The notes beneath the pieces are model-generated. The model had not been told where the DNA came from. It worked only from the letters and a program-made list of their open reading frames with translations, and made no database searches. Positions 26,501 to 35,130 of a stretch of 64,000 nucleotides of DNA are shown here, one piece after another (within the stretch, counting starts at the first letter, position 1; every line of letters begins with the position of its first letter). Source of the stretch: Pisaster brevispinus (taxonomy: Eukaryota; Echinodermata; Asteroidea; Forcipulatida; Asteriidae); contig JAMKCF010000001.1 of assembly GCA_023634235.1 (NCBI GenBank), positions 29,182,920 to 29,246,919 of the forward strand, in the 5' to 3' direction. A program made the position numbers and the translations under genes.

Positions 26501-29500
26501 AAAACAGGAAGTGTTACATGTAGGCCTATTCTTTTATGTAAGTTTCTACTACACCAAATTAGCTACTGTATAGTATATGGTTTACAACATGTACAATGGA
26601 TAAGTTCCAATTTACAATGACTATTGTCATATTCTAAATAATAGGCCTATTGGGTATTGGTTAAATTTATATAATTGCAGAAAACTACCTACAATGATGG
26701 TTATGACTACTGTACATGATAGGCCTAATACAAAACATTTTTTATCTGAAACATTTACAATGTATTTTAAGACATTTGGTCTAAATAATTATTTATACAT
26801 GTAGTTAAATTAAATTAATAGTTACAAACTATTGGAAGAGTATATCTTGTTTTTAACACTATTGATCTCTTACATGTACAGTGTATAAATGCCATACTAC
26901 GCTTTGACTGCACCAAGCTTACCATTCTGGGAGTCAACCTACATTGTACGCAAGCGGTAGTAAATGTCTCATTCCCTAAAAGTTTCCACTCTACAAAATT
27001 TAACACACCTAGACAATGGACTCCCAAAATGTCACAACCAAGATTATTGTGATGGGACTTGTTATTGTGAATCAGGTTAATAGGGCCGACATCATGCACC
27101 TGATTTATCATGTTTGGGAATTTTTCGTCAGGATTTGTTACGCATTCAACAAATGTCGTAATTTGTTTTGTTTTTTATTTCAAGGTTTAAGGGCTAATGT
27201 ATGGGGTACATTGTACATGTTCTGAAGTAGTCAATGGAAACTATAGTGTTAAAATTTCTGCACCTTGAGCAACTGTAATGTGTTACTGCACAGAACACAG
27301 GCATGTGTGTACTGGGGAGAACAACAACATAAACCCTTCCTCTTCAACTAGGTAAGAAGAAGTTATACACAATTTAACAACCGCTGCAGCTAAGAATAAG
27401 GCATTTGATCACTACATTGTGTAAATGATCAAATGTGTTGTATGAAAATTTTGCAAAAATGGGAATTATGTAGTAACTCTTTGTCTAGAGAAGAAATTCC
27501 CATAAAGGCTGTACAAGAGGATGGTGTACGTAAATTAACTTATAAGATACTTTGCAAAAATGGGAGGAAATGGGGAAAATGGGGAGTGATCTTAAATCTA
27601 GTCCCCCTTATCTTAAAAGCTGTTCATTAAGTACTGCACTAAAAACAATGCAATGTACTGTACACAACACAAAAGTATACAATGTTGTAGTACACAGGCC
27701 TACTGACAGTTTTGCACAGTTTGGAAAAGACTTAAAGATGTGATCTTCTCTTGGTTTACAGAAATCACCTTACTGATTTGTACACACTGCAGCCAACATG
27801 AACAATGTCTGCATGTCTTCACTGGTCTTTCCACTTTTTCACAAACTGATAGGCCTAATATAGATACATGTATTATGTGGGTTAAAAAAATCACCAGTTA
27901 AGTCGGCCTGCCAAATACAGTACAAGGTTTGCTCAGATAATTTTCTCGTACATGATTTACTTCAGAAGGAAATCTTCCTCAAAATAAATAATTGGCAACA
28001 ATTCTAAAAAGTTCAATTAAAACCTCACCCGATTTTTCAGATTAATGCCAACCACCCGCATGTACAATCATAGAGCAACAATGTACACAATGTGCATTTG
28101 ATACACAGTACATACAGTACATAACATAGAGACTAGTTTACAATACAACCCATGTCAAAACATGTCATACAAAATGAAAAAAAATTGCTCGACCTACAAA
28201 CCTACAAAATAAAATTACTTGGCACACACAATGCATGCCCGCCTACACTACATGTAGGTTCTCAATCAGCCTTGTAAACAACTCGTTGTGTATACTGTAC
28301 AGCATATGCTCATTAGCACACCCTACACTGACATGCTGTACAGCAGCTTGTTTAAAATAGACGCCTTAGCCTTAGTAAGCATTAAAATGGCACTGAAGTG
28401 GCTAAAAATACACTTCAGTAGTAGGCAATCAATTCTTCCAACTATTCAAAGCTTTGGTAATTATGCAGGAATGTTAAAACCATTGTGGTCTGAATTTACA
28501 TGTACATCCAAACACAGCTCAATGATTGACAACACCTGTTACAAATATTTGATTGTTTATTTTTTTAAACACAATGAAACTACACGTAGTACATACATAA
28601 TGTAATTTCTCTTCTTCTGTTTTAAAATATATTTTTAAAAATCAGGATGAACACAATTACTGACATTTCCTACTACATGTATGAAGTAGCCGAAACTTAT
28701 ACAAGGTTCATAAAAGGAGTTTTTTTTTATTTTACAGTGTATGTACATGTGTACTATGTACATGTACATTGTAGGCCTACGTACACTGTATTGACATAAA
28801 AAGCAGGAAGTAAACATTATAAAATACTGGAGTGGTTTTTTTTTTTTAAACTACAAAATGTATGTACTGCAGACATTAGTCAGGCTGCATTACATGTAGT
28901 TATTCGCAAAACTAACTTATAATTGGTCACACACATCATAGACCAAATTTCCTAAATGCTGTTTTAAAGCAGAAAAAGCTGTTTAGCAAACTTCTCCGCT
29001 AAGCAAGAAATGAGTGGTACCGATGACAACAATGTTAAACTTTATGGATTGTTGGCTGGTAACCTGACTCTGCTCAGCACATTTTTCTCTGTGCTTACAG
29101 GCTTTTTTAAATTGGGCCCTGGTCATGCCAATGAAATAAATGTAGCAGTTTGTTTTTTAGAACACAAAGTTCCTGGTTCCTGAAAAATTATTTCCTTCTA
29201 AAGTTCAGTGTTCTTCCTGCTTGGATGAAAACTCATGGGAAGGGCAGGAGAGAATACACTCCGCAAATAGCAGGCCTGGAAAAGACTCAATCCCAATTAT
29301 GTAAACTGCACGTAGCGCATGCAAACTAACTATTGGTTGGCAAAATGAAGAGAAATTGCTTCTGCCAGGATTCACCCCCTTTCAAGTTATTATTTTGTTT
29401 AACTGTGGGGCATTCTGGACTAAAGCATTCTATATTGGAATTATTTTCTATTTTCTATTTTCTAGGGTGCCGAAATTTCAATGTATCGGAACGCAATTCG

Positions 29501-32085
29501 CGCATATTGGCCTGATCTCTAGCTTGTGGACATGTTGGATGGGAAGAACCCTGATCGTCTTTTTTAATGGGACTGATGGTGGCGTGACAGTGCGTCTGCC
29601 TAGTGCACACCTCTAGCGTTTGCCAACCAATAGTGTCTTTACGCATGACGTGAATGTAGGCCTACATGTACATTCTAGCATATTTCATGGGAAAGGCTAA
29701 CACAGAGGTGCCCCATCGGCATCAAAAGTTTCCCGTAGACTTTAAATTTTCCAATCTCAAAGATGAAATTTCAGGCCTGAAGCAAACACACAAACTTTGA
29801 AAAGGGCACCTCTTTGAGCACAACATAAAGTACTGGAATATTTCAAGGGGCAGTGAAGCAAGACCAGAAGCATTGTGATTGCATTGGATACATAGTCATG
29901 GTAGACTTATAAATAAATATTTCTACAGCCATGACCTCACTAGAAGCATCACTATCAGGTTAAGCATACTACCCCACATACACGTAGACCAACATTTAGG
30001 CCTGCGGGTCAAAACACTCTAGATTCCAACACAGTAGCCAATTCCTGTTCAAATCACCTAACCACAGTGCTATTCTGTTTCTCTGTTTGAAGTATCAGGT
30101 ATTAAAGCCATTGTTTGATGGCAGTATCCCACCATACACAATGCCAACCTGCCAATGTATACATAGTATGCATTACCGGTACATGAACAGGTCAAAATAC
30201 TTGGGATTCCTACATGTAATAGAGTAAGCCTAGATATTTTTGAATCGCCTAGCCAGGGTGCTATTCTTATTGCACTAAATATGCCAACATTTGATTTACA
30301 TACTCCACACACCCACTGATATGATACCCGGATTTACAGTCATTATTGTGCAGCTAAGTTGCAGCCCTGTATTATTCAAGTGTTTGCCAACGATTGAACT
30401 TTTACAATGTCGGTTATTTAAACAATTCCAACTGCCACCCAGATACCTTGCCGGTTGTCATGTACAGATGTGTATGCTGTACTTTTGTGGTTTAGATTTG
30501 TTTGGAGTACTAGCTGGGTCATTTATTTATTTTTTTCCCCTCTCCTTTTTCGCCTGGTATCTGAGAATGTTCAAAAGAGTAAAATTTGCAACCAATATTT
30601 GGGGATTCCGAACAGATAATGATCTGTGTACAATTGGGTCACATTTTTGTCTGCTTAGAATTATTTGAAATTATAAATTGTACTGAAACTGAAAGCTCAG
30701 ACATCTGGGCTCGATTTCACAAAGCACCAAAATTCATCTGAAAAGAATGAAGTTGTCAATATCAACGTAGTGATGTGCATTGTGACACCACACTTAGCAA
30801 TTAAGATTGATACACAATATTAGGTCTTTATGAAATATTCCCCTAGTCTTGCAAAACTTGGATGGTCCACCTCACTACTTTACATGCAAGTGACCACCTC
30901 GCTCACGTTTTGCCAGTATCACCACGACCCTGCTAGAATTTGACATAAAGATAAAATGCTATAAGAACAGTATAATGTTGATACTCAAAAATTAAGTACT
31001 TTGTGAATTCGTCCAGCAATTTTTGCATAGCAGGTTGTTGGTCTCAAGACAATAGACTTTACATGTTTAGCTAAAAAAATTACAAGATGGTGATTTTTAA
31101 GAACCAAATTAACTGATATGTACATTCTGCATAGCATTTTTCTACATTGAACGTTTGCGATAATCCTAACCCACCATCCTCTGCGACCGTCGGGGAGGAT
31201 GGTGGGTTGCAATTATCTCAACTAACATGAACCTCCTTTCTCCGTGCATGAACATACAGTAAATGTACTAGGGCATGTGCATATATGCTCTTCAAGGAAC
31301 CACTGCAAAATGTTTAATCCTTGCTGTTCAGTATACAGTCATTCCAATCATTGAAAACTGGAGCTAAAATACTCCATGAAGGGGACAGGTGTAGTAAGAG
31401 GCGATTCACAAACGGTTGTGTTTTCATACTGTGTCATAACTGTCACAGTGTTCCATAGATCTACGCATCACACTTTTCCCCATTCTTGAGTGCGTGCACA
31501 CACAGTGTTTATGTACACTACATGTATGCCCTACAAGTACTTGACATACATCTACCAAACATTCATTGTACGTTAACTAAATTTATCTTGGATCTCAACT
31601 ACATGTACAATGTATGTCACCCATTAGAGCCTCTGTAAACCAATGAAGCCTGCAGCTCAATGATTGTTTAAAAGGCAGGGTGTACCTTTGGTAATTACTC
31701 CACAAGTTAATAGCCTATAAAAACTTTGGCCAACTTGGCATTAAAGAGCACTGGAGAGCTGATGATGCATACTAAAAAAAACATTGTTAGAAATGACCCC
31801 TTTGAAGTAATTGGCTTTATTTAAATTAGAAAAGAAAGAGGTTAAATATTTCACCAAAAATGTTGAATGTGAGAAAGACCTACAACTTGTAGATGCAGTG
31901 TTTATTTATTTATTTGTTTATTTGTTTATTTATTTTAAACTAATTAGTTATTTATTTTATTTTATTTTATTTTATTTTTTTTTTCATTTTGTTTATTGTA
32001 TTCATTTTATTAATACTGTTTATGTTATTTATTTTATTTACTTATTTCTTTTTTTTATTGTTTTGTTGGGTTTTTTTTGGTTTTG

Positions 32086-32137
<52 letters not shown>

Positions 32138-34943
32138 TGGGGATACACGAAGTGAGGATCTACACATAGGTCTTTGGTAATTACCAGGAAAGTACATGTA
32201 CATGTACATGTACCCTGCTTTTATTACAGGACAACAACAGGTGTGTACAATGTACTGTAGACACAGGCACTCTTCCTGGCAAACAAGATCCAGGACTCCC
32301 AGGCACCAGGAGCTGCTGGGAATCATGGTCAAGAGGAAGTGAAATTCCTTGAACTGAGGTGCTAATCATAACCTTTGGCCCTACACCTCCGGTTCAAACT
32401 TATGCACCAACTTTCCTTCATCTACACACTCAACCACATTTCGGGCACAACTTTCTCTTTCTCTCTCTTCACTCCAATGATGCAAATTTATGGCGATGCC
32501 ATCACAGGGACAAACACCATACCCATAAAAAAAATTAACACTGGCTCACCCACCAGGCCAGATTAAGTTTTTTTCATGAGCTGAAACATTTTTTCATGAC
32601 ACTTAAATAACTTTTATTGAAAAGTGAAACTCTAAGTGGGTTGAATCTGCCACAGGGGGCATTGTGGGATAGACAGATAGACTAGAAGGATTAGTCACTT
32701 ATAAGGCCTACCTTTGTTGTGCGGAAAAAGGTTATTCCTCAAATAATGAAACCTTAACCATGAATAGATGACTTTGTAAATGAAGCTCAAAGCAGCAGAG
32801 TATGCAGGGCTTACCCTTAACACAAGCCTGGGGTACGCCATTGTGTAATTAAAAACTGCTGTGGGCTAGTAGCCACCACTTCTTTACTTGTCCAGTTGGC
32901 TACTTAAAACTGTAACCTACTTGGGTGCTTCAAAATAATGTGCTATTTCCTCTTTTTCAAACACATCAATAACAAATGTGACTATTTTTGTATGTGAATG
33001 TCATTTGACCATTTTAACTGGTTGTGATCACTATCATGAGAAAGAATTTATAACAGTCCTAAGGCCCATTGGTGTAAATTTTAAAACAACCTCATTGGTG
33101 AGCAGAAAGGCATACCACCACATCAAAGTCTAACAGTTTGGGTATTTGGTTACCACATATTATGGTGTTGGGTTTTGTTAGTGCAGAAGGATCCTAGTGA
33201 CTGTAAATCAGTCACTACACTAGGGAGTTAGAGTTAAAAATTAAAATCTGATCAATGATCACTCTGTTCAAAAATCAACTAAATGTTCATTGTTTTTTTT
33301 TTTTACTTTGTTGGACTGAGGACTGCACAACTGAATGCAACAATAGCAGCAGTCTCCCTTAGTTCGCTGGCCAAATGCCAGTTAACTTCTGAGGACCAGT
33401 CAAAATTCTGTCCAAGTGGTCTGGCTGGCTGTTCATTGCTTCCGAATGCTGCATATAAACCACTGATTGGTGCCTGCACTGGTTTCAAACTGAGGTACCA
33501 TAAAAATAACAGTGTTGAATGAAGACCATACAAGATGTGGACCATTGAAAAGGCTGGCGGACTATTGAAATAATAAAATTAAAACTGGTCTGGGCAGTCA
33601 CTGAAAAAGATAAGGGCAAACCCTGCGATAGGATAGCATTCAAATTGGATCAGGCATATTAAGCCTGATACAATGTAGTTTCTTCTTTCAATCCAAGGGC
33701 TAGGCAATTTTTCCTTAAAGTAAAGAAGGGCACAGAAGGAAAATTACAATGTACGATACAAATTGAACAGCAGGGAATAGGGGGCCTATGCCCCTACAAA
33801 CAATCAAAGGAGACCAAGGCAACTAGATTGAGACAATTGCCTCTGTTGCCTCTAAGAAGAGTAAAGATGATGCATCACCACAGATGCAAGATGGGCAACT
33901 CGGGTTGAAATATTGTGCCCTACTACTACTAGTAGATGCCATTTCAGTGAGCAACTCTTTGATGCAATCATTGCATAAAATGAGCACTGCTACGTGTCAC
34001 TGCCAAGTTGCCATAGAAAGTAAAAGTAACGCAAGCAGCAGGAGCCCCTCGCCCTTCTTTTTTTTTAGTTACATTAAGTGCAGTAGTGGTAGGACATTTT
34101 AATAGTACCATTTAACGGAAGTAAAGGTCACAGGTGGTCACACTCCGGTAAGATTTTTAAATTTTTCACATGGTCCAAAGATCTTGAATGTAGCAATTAT
34201 GTTTCTCCAGATGAAATTTTTAATCAAACATCAAAGAAATTACCTCCATGTTTACATGTACCACGCAGTGGTAAACCTGCCATTTTCGACGGGGTGCCGA
34301 ATTTGTATTTGTGCATATGCCGAGTTTGTCGGTGCCGAGTTTGCTAGGTGCCAAGATTGTGGGTGCCGACTTTGCAAGGTGCCGTAGTGACCGGTTACCG
34401 TAAATAATAAAACACGTAAACAATACTACAGTGAAACAGAAATTGAGACCTTGTGCACTTCCACACCCAAGGCCATGACTGAATGCAATATTTAGCCTAC
34501 AGGCTACATCATCATTATCATTGTACATGTGATGTATGATGTAGGCCTACTGACAAAACTGAGCCCAATTTCATAGAGAGTAGAGCTGCTTTTTAGCATA
34601 CATGTATTAGACACAGCTAAGCACAGATCCTGCGAAATTGCACTAAGCAGAAATTTGAAAAGCAATATTGTTCTGCTAAAAGCAGGCTCTATGAAAATGG
34701 GCCCTCGAGTACAAAGAATAAGCCTAACTATTTAAGTTGTCAGTAATAAACAATACAGTACTCAGTGGTTAAAGTTTAAACACTTGCACTGCAGTGCTGT
34801 GCACCCCTGCTTGATGAAATACTTTTTCTAAGTTTGCCAAAAAAACTCACCTCCTGAAAATGTCTTACAACTTCTTCCACGGTGTCTTGGGGAAGTTTTG
34901 TTTCAGCTGACAGATCAGCCACTACTGCGGGATCCACTTCCAT
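3370..34943 (-). CDS. PLS3: Plastin/fimbrin (actin-bundling protein), complete, 13 coding exons
   Basis: Cytoplasmic calcium-regulated protein that cross-links actin filaments into bundles. The joined exons give 632 residues, against about 630 for vertebrate plastins. Two EF-hand loops are visible at about residues 33-44 ([12 protein letters not shown]) and 69-80 ([12 protein letters not shown], where the usual Gly at position 6 is Lys). Four calponin-homology domains follow at roughly residues 120-240, 265-375, 395-505 and 520-625, forming two actin-binding modules. Strong family words include [42 protein letters not shown] and [11 protein letters not shown]. Exons, in transcription order: 34943-34851, 25879-25724, 23716-23563, 22154-22040, 20765-20555, 19815-19671, 11235-11117, 9998-9924, 8866-8743, 8275-8187, 6640-6329, 4891-4745, 3528-3370. 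All junctions have AG/GT and matching phase. The symbol follows the vertebrate paralogue; invertebrates usually have one plastin, so orthology to PLS3 rather than PLS1 or LCP1 is not implied. Confidence 0.96.
4058..4150. repeat. CCCAATTTCATGGCTCTGC repeat, copy 1
   Basis: Shares GGGCCCAATTTCATGGCTCTGC and AAATTTCTGCGCTAG-TGTGTAAAC with copies at 57890-57985 and 58378-58480. Confidence 0.5.
4409..4529. mobile_element. Hairpin element, GGCCGTGTCCGAAACGGCGA family, copy 1
   Basis: Arms with GGCGACTTCGGCTACAGCTA and the inverse, ending CGTTTCGGACACGGCCTTA; the left end is truncated. Nearly identical to 22207-22341. Confidence 0.75.
4745..4891 (-). CDS. PLS3: Plastin exon 12 (CH4)
   Basis: Forty-nine codons from [18 protein letters not shown] to YNESASSDE, matching the CH4 segment SFKDxxI-x7-VxDLIDAI-x4-IN. 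The acceptor lies about 45 bases from a 30-base minisatellite. Confidence 0.94.
4892..6328 (-). other. Plastin intron 11
   Basis: Dominated by the 30-base minisatellite at 4937-5736. The remaining 590 bases show nothing recognisable. Confidence 0.7.
4937..5736. repeat. 30-base minisatellite, roughly 26 copies
   Basis: Unit CACAGTGGTCTGACAGCCAC plus AGGACTCTTT, with variants shortened by 2-3 bases (GACTATT). Neighbouring units differ by point changes. The spurious open frames across it ([10 protein letters not shown]) are repeat artefacts. Confidence 0.95.
6329..6640 (-). CDS. PLS3: Plastin exon 11 (CH3-CH4), largest exon
   Basis: One hundred and four codons from [12 protein letters not shown] to VVVDAVNEK, including [28 protein letters not shown] and [11 protein letters not shown]. 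It covers the rest of CH3 and the start of CH4. Phase 0 at both ends, with a GTGGGT donor. Confidence 0.96.
6935..7323. mobile_element. Foldback element with GGACCGCAGGCCTGAGGCC end, copy 1
   Basis: The left part has TGGACCACAGGCCTGAGGCC; the right part has CAAGCCCTGTGGTCTTGTGG and GTGCCCTG. It is collinear with 18208-18580 and, inverted, 18938-19282. Confidence 0.7.
7325..7465. repeat. CAAGGGGTC-family repeat fragment
   Basis: GTCAATGTCCCCATGTGTTAC, GTAGCCGCG and GTGCAAAGGGTTAATAGG also occur in the same order at about 44439-44592; a related piece opens the window. Confidence 0.55.
8187..8275 (-). CDS. PLS3: Plastin exon 10 (CH3 start)
   Basis: Encodes [20 protein letters not shown] then LCNGLVLLQ. 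This is the first helix of CH3, strongly conserved in plastins. The acceptor is TTGACAG and the donor GTAAGA, and it leaves in phase 0. Confidence 0.96.
8276..8742 (-). other. Plastin intron 9
   Basis: Nothing recognised apart from a C run near 8643. Confidence 0.6.
8743..8866 (-). CDS. PLS3: Plastin exon 9 (CH2)
   Basis: Encodes [19 protein letters not shown], then [20 protein letters not shown]. It ends with one A, which completes a Thr codon with exon 10. This is the family segment [17 protein letters not shown]. Confidence 0.95.
8906..9115. mobile_element. Inverted-repeat element (ATAGACCGTATTGAATA ends)
   Basis: Left ATAGACCGTATTGAATATGA and right ATTCAATATGGTCTAT are inverted copies 210 bases apart. 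The inside repeats CCCTACAA-ATGGCG in both halves. Confidence 0.65.
9214..9317. mobile_element. Diverged hairpin element, GGCTACAGCTA family
   Basis: Has TTGGCGGCTAAAGCTACGGC and the inverse GCCATAGCTGTAGCCACCAA. It is closest to 52733-52849. Confidence 0.6.
9699..9913. mobile_element. TTTACGGGCAATTT element, copy 1
   Basis: Begins AGATAGTTCCAA and ends TTGCAACCTATCT (inverse AGATAGGTTGCAA), with GGGCAAATTGCATTTTGGCT inside. The same unit occurs at 42759-42962 (inverted) and 57107-57330. Confidence 0.8.
9924..9998 (-). CDS. PLS3: Plastin exon 8 (CH2)
   Basis: Twenty-five codons, [18 protein letters not shown] and RAFVSPH, phase 0 at both ends. This matches the plastin segment before VVSGN. 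Only 10 intronic bases separate its donor from a short inverted-repeat transposon. Confidence 0.92.
9999..11116 (-). other. Plastin intron 7
   Basis: Holds a 50-base fragment (10071-10121) of the CAAGCCCTGG foldback family and an A-rich tract near 11081. The rest is unremarkable. Confidence 0.6.
11117..11235 (-). CDS. PLS3: Plastin exon 7 (CH2)
   Basis: Encodes [20 protein letters not shown] then LLRQISP and VNLSA. The word NFxEDIKDS is diagnostic of CH2 in plastins. It enters in phase 1 and leaves in phase 0. Confidence 0.94.
11700..11905 (-). mobile_element. tRNA-derived SINE
   Basis: On the minus strand it reads GTCATGGCAGAGCCGTCTGG, then GTGGGTTCAATTCCTGGC (B-box-like), then a body with AAGCACGATACTTTACCATA and GTAGGTCCTGCACATTATGT, shared with the other SINE copies listed. 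Confidence 0.65.
13282..13305 (+). repeat. Degenerate telomere-like word
   Basis: CTAGGGTTGGGGTTAGGATT then AGG, a few imperfect TTAGGG units. Too short to be a fusion scar. Confidence 0.4.
14057..15967. repeat. Six dispersed copies of GTCCTTTCCTGAACA
   Basis: Copies at 14057-14071, 14236-14250, 14399-14413 (one mismatch), 14754-14768 (minus), 15575-15589 and 15953-15967. Most have GTTAAA 5-10 bases before the word and TTG just before it. The DNA between copies is not similar, so this is not an ordinary tandem repeat. Confidence 0.8.
16576..16734. mobile_element. Hairpin element, TTAAAGGGGTTGTGTCATCA family
   Basis: Ends TTAAAGGGG and CCCCTTTAA; inside is GATGAAAGCAGGTCAGTGGC. Related copies are at 45644-45842 and, in half, at 22358-22460. 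Confidence 0.65.
17508..17543 (+). repeat. ACT microsatellite
   Basis: Twelve consecutive ACT triplets, at the head of a SINE tail. Confidence 0.95.
17555..17800 (+). mobile_element. SINE 3' portion
   Basis: Contains TTCGTCCTTCAGATGGGGCA, then TGTAATGCATGTTAAAGAAC, then CACTTATTGTTAAGAGC, the shared tail of the tRNA-derived SINEs here. The tRNA head is missing. Confidence 0.6.
18208..18580. mobile_element. Foldback element, GGACCGCAGGCCTGAGGCC family, copy 2
   Basis: Begins CAGGGCTCAAAATCAACACT and ends AAATTCAAGCCCTGG, with internal order as in the 6.9 kb copy. Confidence 0.7.
18938..19282. mobile_element. Foldback element, same family, copy 3 (inverted)
   Basis: Begins CCAGGGCTCGAATTTGGGG and ends AAATTCGAGCCCTGG. 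The terminal 15 bases are perfect inverted repeats. GACCGCAGGGCTTGTAGCT-like words lie inside both arms. Confidence 0.75.
19474..19580 (-). pseudogene. Partial duplicate of plastin exon 6
   Basis: About 100 bases copy the 3' half of exon 6, its GTGAGT donor and flanking ACCCTATATTAACTCACCAG. It translates to [19 protein letters not shown] with several replacements. The 5' half and a usable acceptor are absent, so it is probably not spliced in. Confidence 0.8.
19671..19815 (-). CDS. PLS3: Plastin exon 6 (CH1-CH2 junction)
   Basis: Encodes [19 protein letters not shown] and [18 protein letters not shown] plus one base. The 3' half of this exon and its GTGAGT donor are duplicated about 180 bases downstream in the next intron. 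Confidence 0.95.
19816..20554 (-). other. Plastin intron 5
   Basis: A/T-rich; nothing recognised. Confidence 0.6.
20555..20765 (-). CDS. PLS3: Plastin exon 5 (CH1)
   Basis: Seventy codons including [35 protein letters not shown] and [12 protein letters not shown]. This is the best-conserved part of CH1, including the NIGAEDL actin-binding segment. It ends in phase 0 at GTAAGG. Confidence 0.96.
20766..22039 (-). other. Plastin intron 4
   Basis: Holds a half copy of the CAAGCCCTGG foldback family at 21846-21960 (CCACAAGACCGCAGGGCTTG). Otherwise A/T-rich with T runs. Confidence 0.6.
22040..22154 (-). CDS. PLS3: Plastin exon 4 (CH1)
   Basis: Encodes [20 protein letters not shown] then [14 protein letters not shown]. 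It starts in phase 1 and ends with TG, which joins the C of exon 5 to give the Cys of the plastin motif GIxLCK. Confidence 0.94.
22155..23562 (-). other. Plastin intron 3
   Basis: Holds the complete hairpin element at 22207-22341, a half hairpin of the TCATCATGATC family at 22358-22460, and ACATGTA-rich sequence at 22725-22845. Confidence 0.65.
22207..22341. mobile_element. Hairpin element, GGCCGTGTCCGAAACGGCGA family, copy 2 (complete)
   Basis: TAAGGCCGTGTCCGAAACGG at the left and its exact inverse at the right. The arms continue inward through CTACAGCTACGGCTAGATC to a loop of some 40 bases. This is the best-preserved copy in the window. Confidence 0.85.
23563..23716 (-). CDS. PLS3: Plastin exon 3 (linker to CH1, residues 84-134)
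   Basis: Encodes [18 protein letters not shown] and on to EAEKVAFA, with one extra base carried to exon 4. It matches the plastin linker KTFRKAI-x-K-x-EGI and the start of the first calponin-homology domain. Confidence 0.94.
23717..25723 (-). other. Plastin intron 2
   Basis: Holds repeat fragments GGGCATCAAGGCCAAGACCA near 24225 and the large foldback element at 24417-25226. Confidence 0.65.
24417..25226. mobile_element. 810-base foldback transposon with AATA target duplication
   Basis: Ends GGGTCATTCCGTGTCAAATC match as perfect inverted repeats for 27 bases. The arms stay similar for over 200 bases (for example GTGGGCGTGGCAACCCCCC and its inverse). AATA flanks both sides. No transposase frame. 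Confidence 0.85.
25724..25879 (-). CDS. PLS3: Plastin exon 2 (both EF-hand loops, residues 32-83)
   Basis: Runs from FDLDNNGYI to NLSEFFG, 52 codons, phase 0 at both ends. The acceptor is CTACAG and the donor GTAAGT. It carries the two calcium loops; loop 1 has Asp, Asp, Asn and Glu at positions 1, 3, 5 and 12. The 5' edge of this exon is copied again about 298 bases upstream in intron 1. Confidence 0.95.
25854..26452. repeat. Tandem duplication of about 298 bases copying the 5' edge of plastin exon 2
   Basis: Copy 1 spans 25854-26152 and copy 2 26153-26452. Both carry the acceptor and the first nine codons of exon 2 (TGTAGCCATTGTTGTCCAGA on the plus strand) and end CATTGTACAGTATCATG. Copy 2 diverges after FDLDNNGYM, so it is a broken exon. 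Confidence 0.85.
28942..29121. mobile_element. Diverged GGGCCCAATTT foldback element
   Basis: Has GTTGGCTGGTAACCTGACTC then ATTGGGCCCTGG, like the copies at 52010 and 53843. Confidence 0.45.
31159..31217. repeat. Hairpin, 14-base perfect stem
   Basis: AACCCACCATCCTC (31168-31181) pairs with GAGGATGGTGGGTT (31195-31208), extended outside by GATAAT/ATTATC. Confidence 0.75.
31669..31815. mobile_element. Partial copy of the TTAA-bounded element
   Basis: Shares AAAGGCAGGGTGTAC and the internal AACATTGTTAGAAA-GACCCCTTT with the copy at 847-1180; the right end is lost. Confidence 0.5.
31895..32137. repeat. T-rich low complexity ending in T29 then G21
   Basis: TTTATTTA-type repeats run into 29 T (32088-32116) directly followed by 21 G (32117-32137). 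Confidence 0.9.
34291..34390. repeat. Imperfect GTGCCGAGTTTG tandem array
   Basis: Six units of 16-20 bases built on GTGCCGA(A/G/C)TTTG, variable between units. Confidence 0.7.
34561..34703. mobile_element. GGGCCCAATTTCATAAAGC foldback element, diverged copy
   Basis: Starts GAGCCCAATTTCATAGAG and ends CTCTATGAAAATGGGCCC as inverted ends. Confidence 0.6.
34851..34943 (-). CDS. PLS3: Plastin exon 1 (start codon, residues 1-31)
   Basis: Begins [14 protein letters not shown] and ends HFQE at a GTGAGT donor, phase 0. The start is the first ATG of an open stretch, and the exon supplies the helix before the first EF loop. The very N-terminus is not conserved with vertebrates, so the start rests on position and on frame continuity with exon 2. 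Confidence 0.85.
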
Positions 34944-35130
34944 GATTCAAGTCTACCAAGCCAAAACAATCTCCACTCCAGACGAACCGAACTCCAACCT
35001 TACTCGCTCTCCAAACAGTTGCCGTGGGCTTCCCGTCACCAAACACACACACGCCCGCCGACCAGAAGATCGAAAACCACAAACGGGTTTGACACAGAAC
35101 CTGGTGTACCTTTCGGCTTAGTTAATGTAC
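34944..35130 (-). promoter_or_regulatory. Probable plastin 5' UTR and promoter region
   Basis: Sequence just upstream of the plastin start is locally richer in G+C and CpG than its surroundings. It has no ATG-initiated competing coding potential on the minus strand that I recognise. The transcription start was not located; assignment is by position only. Confidence 0.4.

Larger units (their letters stand above)
25880..34850 (-). other. Plastin intron 1 (9 kb)
   Basis: Contains a tandem duplication touching exon 2 (25854-26452), many ACATGTA words, a hairpin at 31159-31217, low-complexity T/G sequence at 31895-32137, GTGCCGA repeats at 34291-34390 and several GGGCCCAATTT foldback fragments. 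As the first intron it is a natural place for enhancers, but no specific one is claimed. Confidence 0.65.

Noticed and set aside
30291..30668. 125-codon hydrophobic frame in plastin intron 1
   Set aside because: T-rich chance frame with no recognisable motif or splice context.
31811..32155. Phe/Leu/Tyr-rich frame
   Set aside because: Product of the T-rich low-complexity tract and the G run.
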